A stretch of DNA of 64,000 nucleotides from Mobilicoccus massiliensis (lineage in GTDB: Bacteria; Actinomycetota; Actinomycetes; Actinomycetales; Dermatophilaceae): positions 18,432 to 82,431 of the forward strand of contig NZ_LN651328.1 of assembly GCF_000826525.2 (NCBI RefSeq). The letters are read 5' to 3'. Below the pieces are notes generated by a model. It was not told where the DNA came from and made no database searches. It was given only the letters and a program-made list of their open reading frames with translations. The translations under genes were made by a program, and so were the position numbers. Shown piece by piece: positions 57,571-64,000 of the stretch (position 1 is its first letter; every line of letters begins with the position of its first letter).

Positions 57571-57872
57571 CGCCCATCCCGTCCGACCCGTCCATCCCGT
57601 CCGACCCGTCCAGCCCGTCCGACCGGGCGCCGTCGAGCGGCGGTCACCTCGCGACGGCCTCGGTCGACGTGCCCGATCGCACCACCCGCCGCGTCGATCC
57701 GTGGCGACTCGTGCTCGGCCTGGTCGCGATCGTCGTCGCCGCGGTCACCGCGATCGGTCAGCTGGCCGGGTGGTCCGGTGTTCCGCTGACACCGACCCAG
57801 TGGCTCTTCGGCCTCGGCGGCCTCTGCGTCCTGCTCGGTGGCCTCGGACTGCTGCTGCGACGCCGGCGGTGA
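57567..57872 (+). CDS. Small membrane protein downstream of the PspC gene
   Basis: 101 residues. N-terminus rich in short S-D-P repeats (PIPSDPSIPSDPSSPSD), then a linker and two helices (about 47-68, 78-96) ending in RRRR. Starts in an ATGA overlap with the PspC C-terminal part, so it belongs to the same operon. No family recognised; small two-helix proteins are common partners in this kind of locus. Confidence 0.75.
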   Translation: MTPIPSDPSIPSDPSSPSDRAPSSGGHLATASVDVPDRTTRRVDPWRLVLGLVAIVVAAVTAIGQLAGWSGVPLTPTQWLFGLGGLCVLLGGLGLLLRRRR

Positions 57873-57878
57873 CCCCGC

Positions 57879-58742
57879 TCAGACCTCCCGACGCTGCGCG
57901 GCGGCCGTGAGCAGGCGCTGCCGCTGACGGCGATGGGCCTGGTCGGCCAACGTGTCGTCGATCTGCGCCGGTCGGAACCCGGCGGTGAACGCGCGTTCGA
58001 GCGCTGCCGCGAGCAGCCGGTCGATGAACGCCGGGTTGGCCGGCAGCACCGGACCGTGGAGATAGCTGCCGTAGACGTGGTCGCGCACGGCGCCCTCGGT
58101 GCCGTCCTTGCCGTTGTTGCCCTTGCCGTAGCCGAGCGTGCCGAGCGGCGCCTGCCCCTGGCCACGCTCCGTCGAGCCGGAATGGTTCTCGTAACCGACG
58201 ATCTCGCCGAACTCCGTACGCACGAGCACCGGCCCGATCATGCGCACGTCGTTGCCCTTGGTGGTGACGTCGAGGATGCCGAGGCCGGGGATGACACCGC
58301 CGGAGCGGGTGCGAAAGTCGTGGCCGAAGAGCTGGTACATGCCGCAGATCATGAGCATCGGCGTGCCGTCGTCGGCGAGGGCACGCAGCATCGGGCCGAT
58401 GCGCTCGAGGTCGGGTCGCACCCTGTCCTGCCCGGAGTCCTGACCGCCGCCGCCGAGGACGAGGTGAATCTTGTCGGGCAGCCGTTCACCGGGGTGATGC
58501 TCGTGAACCTCGGCGTCGTAGCCGTGGCGGCGGGCCCGCATCGCGACCGCGCGGGTGTTGCCGCGGTCTCCGTAGATGCTCATCTCGCGCGGGTAGAGGT
58601 GGACGATGCGCACCGTGCCCTTGCTCGCGCCCACCGCCGGGCCCGCCCCCGTCGGATCCTCGATGGGCACGTCGACGAGTTCTCGCGACTCCGCGTGCGT
58701 GCCATGGCCGTTGCGGTAGTCGTTGCGGTGGCCGTTCGTCAT
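57879..58742 (-). CDS. gatD: Lipid II isoglutaminyl synthase, glutaminase subunit GatD
   Basis: 287 residues. Class I glutamine amidotransferase supplying ammonia to MurT for amidation of the stem-peptide D-Glu in lipid II. Nucleophile C133 in LMICGMYQLFG and catalytic H229 in YGSYLHGPVLP; LGGGGQD at 96-102 forms the oxyanion region. Before the conserved TVRIVHLYPREMSIYGDRG it has an extra 42 hydrophilic residues, and the ATG is fixed by its ATGA overlap with murT. Transcribed after murT. Confidence 0.93.
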   Translation of the reverse strand: MTNGHRNDYRNGHGTHAESRELVDVPIEDPTGAGPAVGASKGTVRIVHLYPREMSIYGDRGNTRAVAMRARRHGYDAEVHEHHPGERLPDKIHLVLGGGGQDSGQDRVRPDLERIGPMLRALADDGTPMLMICGMYQLFGHDFRTRSGGVIPGLGILDVTTKGNDVRMIGPVLVRTEFGEIVGYENHSGSTERGQGQAPLGTLGYGKGNNGKDGTEGAVRDHVYGSYLHGPVLPANPAFIDRLLAAALERAFTAGFRPAQIDDTLADQAHRRQRQRLLTAAAQRREV

Positions 58743-60049
58743 GATCGCTCCCCCTCCTCGCCGAACGCCGACAGGTGGTAGCGCGCGGCGAGCACCCGGC
58801 GCAGGTGCATCATCGCCGTGTACGTGCAGAACAGCCGCAGCGGCTCCCCGGGGTGCGCGGCGAGGAACGCGTCGAGCGCCTCGTCGAGGTCGGGGGTCAC
58901 CTGATCGGTGGTCACCCCGTCGTACTCGAGGCGCAGAGCCATGTCGTAGGCGCGGATGCCGCTGGTCAATGCCACGCCACGCTCGCGTAGCGACGCGAAC
59001 GACACGTCGTAGAGCCAGCTCACGTCTCGCCCGTCGGCCGTGTTGTCGTTGATCGCGATCATCGTGGCCGCGGGCGTGCCGCCGTACGTGCCGAGCGCCA
59101 CCGTGAACCCCGCCGGGTTCTTGACGAGCACGAGCTCGAGGCTGCGACCGTCGCCGAGATCGATGACCTCGCCGCGGCCGAACGGCGGCGCGACGGCGGC
59201 GAGGGCACGCGCCGCGACGACCGGATCGAACTCCTCGCCGAGCACCACGCGCGCGGTGGTCGTCGCGGCCGTGGCGTTGATCATCGCCGCCAAACCACGT
59301 TGGCGGAGCTCGACCGGCCCGACGTGCGGCCCACGGCCGAACTCGACGAGGAACGCGGCCGAGTGCTCACCCAGGGGATGCAGCAGGCCGTCGTCGCCGG
59401 TGGGCGACGGGAGTTCGGTGCTCTCGCCCCGCAGGTCGGACTCCTGCAGTTCGGCGAGCCGCTCGGCGACGTCGGCGTGCAACCCGAAGTAGGTGACCGG
59501 AGCCGTCATCTCACCGGCGTGGCGGGCGACGAACGCGTCGTCGCGGTTGAGCACGACGCCCTTGGTGGCCTGCACGCCGAGGCGCCGAAGCAGATCGGCC
59601 GTGTAGTCGATCTCGGCGAACCGGTCGAGCTGGTCGCGCGCGACGTTGAGCAGCAGCGCATGGGTGGGTCGGACCACCTGGGCGAAGTGCAGAGCGTGGG
59701 CCTCGTCGAGCTCGAGCACCGCGACGTCGGCCCGCAGCCGCCCGTTCAGCCCGATGCGGCCGAGCATCGAGCTGATGACGCCCCGGGTGAAGTTGCTGCC
59801 CGTCGGGTTGCTGAACACCTCCCGGCCGTGCGCGCGCAGGACGGCGGCGAGCATGCGGGTGGTCGTGGTCTTGCCGTTGGTGCCGGTGACGACGACGACG
59901 TCGTCGACGTCGGCGAGCGCCGTCGCGAGGAACTGCGGATCGAGACGCTCGGCGAGCAATCCCGGCAACGCCGATCCGCCCCCGCCCTTGAGACGGGCGG
60001 CGACCCGAGCGGCTTTTCCGGCGGCGACGGCAAGAGGGGTTCTCAGCAC
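58739..60049 (-). CDS. murT: Lipid II isoglutaminyl synthase, Mur ligase subunit MurT (no zinc ribbon)
   Basis: 436 residues. Mur-ligase ATPase that amidates D-Glu using ammonia from GatD. P-loop GTNGKTTTT at 56-64, SNFTRGVISS, NVARDQLDRF and the C-terminal DUF1727 part with DGRDVSWLYD, whose Asp completes the GatD triad. Other MurT proteins carry a four-Cys zinc ribbon inserted in the middle domain; here the matching region (about 200-250) has no cysteine, and the whole protein has a single Cys (RLFCTY). The frame is intact, so this is a real variant. ATG 60049; 122 bp to the PAP2 gene stop. Confidence 0.92.
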   Translation of the reverse strand: MLRTPLAVAAGKAARVAARLKGGGGSALPGLLAERLDPQFLATALADVDDVVVVTGTNGKTTTTRMLAAVLRAHGREVFSNPTGSNFTRGVISSMLGRIGLNGRLRADVAVLELDEAHALHFAQVVRPTHALLLNVARDQLDRFAEIDYTADLLRRLGVQATKGVVLNRDDAFVARHAGEMTAPVTYFGLHADVAERLAELQESDLRGESTELPSPTGDDGLLHPLGEHSAAFLVEFGRGPHVGPVELRQRGLAAMINATAATTTARVVLGEEFDPVVAARALAAVAPPFGRGEVIDLGDGRSLELVLVKNPAGFTVALGTYGGTPAATMIAINDNTADGRDVSWLYDVSFASLRERGVALTSGIRAYDMALRLEYDGVTTDQVTPDLDEALDAFLAAHPGEPLRLFCTYTAMMHLRRVLAARYHLSAFGEEGERS

Positions 60050-60171
60050 GGCGTCAGCCTAACGGGGACGTCCGACACGCTCGTCCGTGCTGGTCACGAG
60101 CTGGTCACGAGGCCACCAGTGACGGATTCGTCCCGCACACGCGCCGGGGTCGTCGCCCTGACCGCCCCAGG

Positions 60172-61014
60172 TCACGACGAACGCGGCGCGGCCCGCAGCG
60201 CATCGAGCCCGGTCGCGGTCAGGGCGACGACCCCGGCGCACACGAACCCCATCGTCGACAGGACGATCGCGCCGAGCAGGAGGTTCGACGGCTGCCCTTG
60301 GGTGACCAGGCCCGCCAGCAGGAGGAACACCCCGGCGAGCACGGCTCCGACGAGGGCGGGGAGCACGTTGCGCGACCACGGTCGTCGCAACGGGATCGGG
60401 CCGGTGGCCGGGGTGTCGACCTGCCCGCTCGTGCGGTCGGCCAGCACGAGCCCGAGCCCCGCGAACACCGCACACACCCCGTACGCCGCGACGACGTCGC
60501 TCGGGCGGTGCCAGCGCTCGACGAGCACGGCGGCACCCGTGAGAGTCCCCGCGCCCGCGGCGAGCAGCGCGACGACGCGCCGCCACGCGGCCGGCACGAC
60601 GATCAGCGTCGCGAGCACGAGCGAGGTGACCACCGTGACGTGCCCGCTCGGCAGGGTGTTGTCGGCCCCGATGCCGTGATCGGGCCGGGGCAGGCCCACC
60701 TTGAGGACCTGGGTCGCGAGGTTGGCGCCCGCGATGACGAGCAGCGCGGCGAGCGCCCGCGACCCGCGCCGCCGCACCAGCGCGAGCAGCACGACGACCG
60801 CGAGGATCACCGCGATGAACTCGACGCTGACGAGCCCGAGCCAGTGCTGCAGCACGTCCCCCGTCCTCGAGGGCACCCCCACCGACCAGCGGCTCCGCTC
60901 GTCCGCGCGCTGTCCGAGGTGAGTCCAGACGACGAGGACGACACACGCCGCGACCCCGGCGCCGCCGAGCGCGGCCATCACCCATCCGATCGTGCGTGCC
61001 CGTCGATCCGCCAT
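60172..61014 (-). CDS. PAP2-family membrane phosphatase
   Basis: 280 residues from ATG 61014 (AGAGGG 5 nt upstream). Six or seven helices with the three PAP2 motifs: KVGLPRP, LPSGH and ERWHRPSD (R...H...D). Likely dephosphorylates a lipid such as phosphatidic acid or undecaprenyl diphosphate, with the active site facing outwards. The neighbouring murT-gatD pair makes undecaprenyl recycling attractive but not proven. The longer open frame upstream lacks a ribosome-binding site. Confidence 0.87.
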   Translation of the reverse strand: MADRRARTIGWVMAALGGAGVAACVVLVVWTHLGQRADERSRWSVGVPSRTGDVLQHWLGLVSVEFIAVILAVVVLLALVRRRGSRALAALLVIAGANLATQVLKVGLPRPDHGIGADNTLPSGHVTVVTSLVLATLIVVPAAWRRVVALLAAGAGTLTGAAVLVERWHRPSDVVAAYGVCAVFAGLGLVLADRTSGQVDTPATGPIPLRRPWSRNVLPALVGAVLAGVFLLLAGLVTQGQPSNLLLGAIVLSTMGFVCAGVVALTATGLDALRAAPRSS

Positions 61015-61238
61015 CGAAGCCCTCTTCTCGTCCCGACCCCCGCTCCGGGGCTGCCCCCGGCCGACCATGTACGTCCTGGTCCGTCCTGATACGCCTGCGA
61101 CGTCCGATACGCCCTGGTGGCCGCGGTGGCGCCTCCTGATCCCAACGTGACACGCACGCGGATGAGTTCCGGTGCCGACGAGGCGCGTGTCGCGCTGCGG
61201 GCCTCGATGCGCCAGTCATTCCGCGCGCTCTTCCTCAT

Positions 61239-61291
61239 GCTCGGACAGGCGGATTGCCCCGTCTGCGCGGGGCCGAACCGCCTGTCCGAGC
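61239..61291. repeat. GCTCGRACAGG family hairpin
   Basis: GCTCGGACAGGCGG (61239-61252) pairs with CCGCCTGTCCGAGC (61278-61291); GCCCC / GGGGC inside adds to the stem. It lies in the 391-bp divergent gap (61015-61405) between PAP2 and the HemY-like gene, so it is not a terminator for either. The rest of the gap holds a TAACCT -10-like hexamer (61375-61380) and GGAGGAAAGAGG (61391-61402) serving the downstream gene. Confidence 0.8.
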
Positions 61292-61405
61292 GCGAGGTGC
61301 CGGCGAGGAGCGCACCGATCGGTCCGATGGTCCCGGCTCGTGGCACTCGTGGGCGGTGCGACGCCGGTGAGAGATAACCTGGGATCCCCCGGAGGAAAGA
61401 GGCCT

Positions 61406-62817
61406 GTGGTGAGCGCGGAACACGCACGTGTCGCGGTGATCGGTGCCGGTGTCACCGGCCTGAACGCGGCGAGACGACTCCGGCAGGAGGGCGTCGACGT
61501 CGTCGTCCTCGAGGCCTCCGGCCGGGTGGGCGGCCAGATCCGCACCGTCGAGGTCGGAGGAACCGCGGTCGACGTCGGTGCGGAGGCGATGCACCTCGGC
61601 GCCCCCGGTGCGGCGGACCTCATCGACTCCCTCGGTCTCACCGACTCCATGGTCACCGCGCGCCCCGGCTCGTCGTGGATCGTCACACCGCGTGGGTTGC
61701 GCAGGGTGCCCGCGGGCGTCGGCCCTGCCGGCCCGACACGCCTGCGTCCCGTGCTCGCCAGCGGGGTGATGACGGTTCCCGGCCTCGTGCGCGCCGGCCT
61801 CGAGCCCGCACTCGCACGGGTGACGGGCGGTGCCGACCTCTCCCCCGGGCACGACCGCTCCGTCGGCGACTTCGTCGGTTCGCGGTTCGGCTCCCAGGTC
61901 GTCGAGCGGTTCGTCGACCCGCTCCTCGGCAGCCTCCACGCCGGTGACGTGCGCCGACTCAGCCTGCGGGCCTGCACGCCCTCGCTCGTCCCGGCCGCGT
62001 CGGAGGGCCGCTCCCTCGTCGCCGGCCGCAAGAAGACCGGGCGCAAGGCGCCTGCCATGTCCTTCGTCTCGTGGCGCGAGGGGCTCACGCGTGTCGTCAA
62101 CGCCCTCGCCGACGACCTCGACGTACGCACCGACGCACCCGTCGAGCGGATCGAACGTCGCGACGACGGCGGTTATCGGCTCGCGATCGGCGGGGGGTCG
62201 CCCACCACGATGGAGGCCGATCAGGTCGTCCTCGCGGTCTCCGGTCGGGGTGCCCAGAAGATCCTCGCCGAGCTCGCGCCACGGCCCGCCGCCCTCGTCG
62301 GGCAGACCGAACGGGCCGACGTCGCGACGATCGTCCTCGCCTACCCCCGACACGTCGTCGAGGCGCTACCCGCGTTCCAGGGCACGGGCATCCTCGTGCC
62401 CTCGTCGGTGGGATCGCTGCTCAAGGCCGCGACGTTCCTCTCGACCAAATGGCCGCACCTCGACCACCCCGACCTGTATTTCTGCCGCCTCTCGGTCGGC
62501 CGCGCCGGAGACTCCCGGCTCGCCTCCCTCGACGACGACGCGCTGCTCACCCGGGTGCGCGCCGACCTCAAGGCGTTCATCGGGCTCGACGTCACGCCGC
62601 GACACACGCACGTCCAGCGGTGGCCGGCGACGATGCCGCAGCTCACCGTGGGTCACCCCGACCGGCTCGCGGCCGCCCGCGCCGAACTCCCACCGGGGCT
62701 CGTCCTCGCCGGCTCCTCCTACGACGGGGTGGGCATCGCCTCCTGCCTCGGCTCGGCGAACCGCGCCGCCGACGCCGTCCTCGCCTCGCTCACGACCGCA
62801 CCAGGAAAGGCGCACGC

Positions 62818-62821
<4 letters not shown>
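61406..62821 (+). CDS. HemY/CgoX-like FAD-dependent porphyrinogen oxidase
   Basis: 471 residues from GTG 61406 (GTG 61409 equally possible; GGAGGAAAGAGG upstream). FAD-binding GAGVTG at 13-18, E36 for ribose, GRVGGQIRT at 39-47, and a C-terminal GSSYDGVGIASCLGSANRAAD that closes the FAD site. This is the protoporphyrinogen/coproporphyrinogen III oxidase fold; in Actinobacteria the true heme enzyme normally sits with hemE/hemQ, which are absent here. Coupling (ATGA) to a radical SAM/SPASM gene suggests a specialised paralogue, so I do not give it the hemY name. Confidence 0.82.

Positions 62822-64000
<1,179 letters not shown>

Overview
The window is a continuous piece of a very GC-rich (about 70 percent G+C by eye) actinobacterial chromosome. 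The gene families point to Actinomycetota, and the mix (monomeric isocitrate dehydrogenase, DUF6350-purN-purH, folD-DUF3017, MurT/GatD, PspC signalling, DUF4350-MoxR-DUF58-SpoIIM-RDD) fits a Micrococcales/Dermatophilaceae-like organism. The genus cannot be fixed from this sequence alone. No rRNA, tRNA, CRISPR array, prophage or transposase gene was found. Most genes are ordinary chromosomal housekeeping or envelope genes. The unusual material lies in the intergenic repeats, in several broken reading frames and in one paralogue array.

Layout. 1-4885: the conserved DUF4350-moxR-DUF58 operon with divergent SpoIIM-like and RDD membrane proteins. 4868-10416: an M20 amidohydrolase, the catalytic subunit of a split methylmalonyl-CoA mutase, a GDP-mannose pyrophosphorylase and a GT4 glycosyltransferase. 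10417-12311: a 31-bp tandem repeat array, then a D,D-carboxypeptidase whose C-terminal membrane anchor is thrown out of frame by an 86-bp duplication. 12314-15203: a LigT-like protein, trpS and a membrane-anchored metzincin. 15315-19225: four tandem HTH paralogues in the alternating order B-A-B-A. 19464-25024: icd, an acidic orphan protein, aqpZ and mdh. 25097-34455: a serine hydrolase, DUF3017-folD, a lipoprotein, a DMT transporter, purH, purN, a 112-bp minisatellite and a DUF6350 protein. 34796-38353: a prepilin peptidase, sucD, sucC and the B12-binding subunit of the split mutase. 38625-43576: an M23 peptidase, an MFS gene broken by one missing C, and pcrA. 43756-52713: a catabolic island, probably for 5-aminovalerate/glutarate or GABA (permease, CoA-transferase fused to glutaryl-CoA dehydrogenase, aldehyde dehydrogenase, aminotransferase, divergent PucR regulator). 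52714-57872: a 12-codon ORF with a near-perfect anti-Shine-Dalgarno match, a small membrane protein, and a PspC-type kinase/response regulator opposite a PspC membrane protein that a 154-bp duplication has frameshifted. 57879-64000: gatD-murT, a PAP2 phosphatase, and a HemY-like oxidase coupled to a radical SAM/SPASM gene that runs off the end.

How it works together. Central carbon metabolism is well represented: icd, mdh, sucCD and both halves of a B12 mutase feeding succinyl-CoA. The catabolic island would deliver crotonyl-CoA. Wall synthesis and envelope sensing recur (D,D-carboxypeptidase, M23 peptidase, MurT/GatD, PAP2, mannosyltransferase, LiaFSR-like module).

Sequence-level features to note: (1) many genes have a TANNNT hexamer 6-9 nt before the start codon and no Shine-Dalgarno, which suggests leaderless mRNAs; (2) three families of dispersed intergenic palindromes or repeats plus one minisatellite; (3) two envelope genes interrupted by tandem duplications whose removal would restore the frame; (4) an alternating HTH paralogue array whose members all carry a W-x-W motif at or near the C-terminus.
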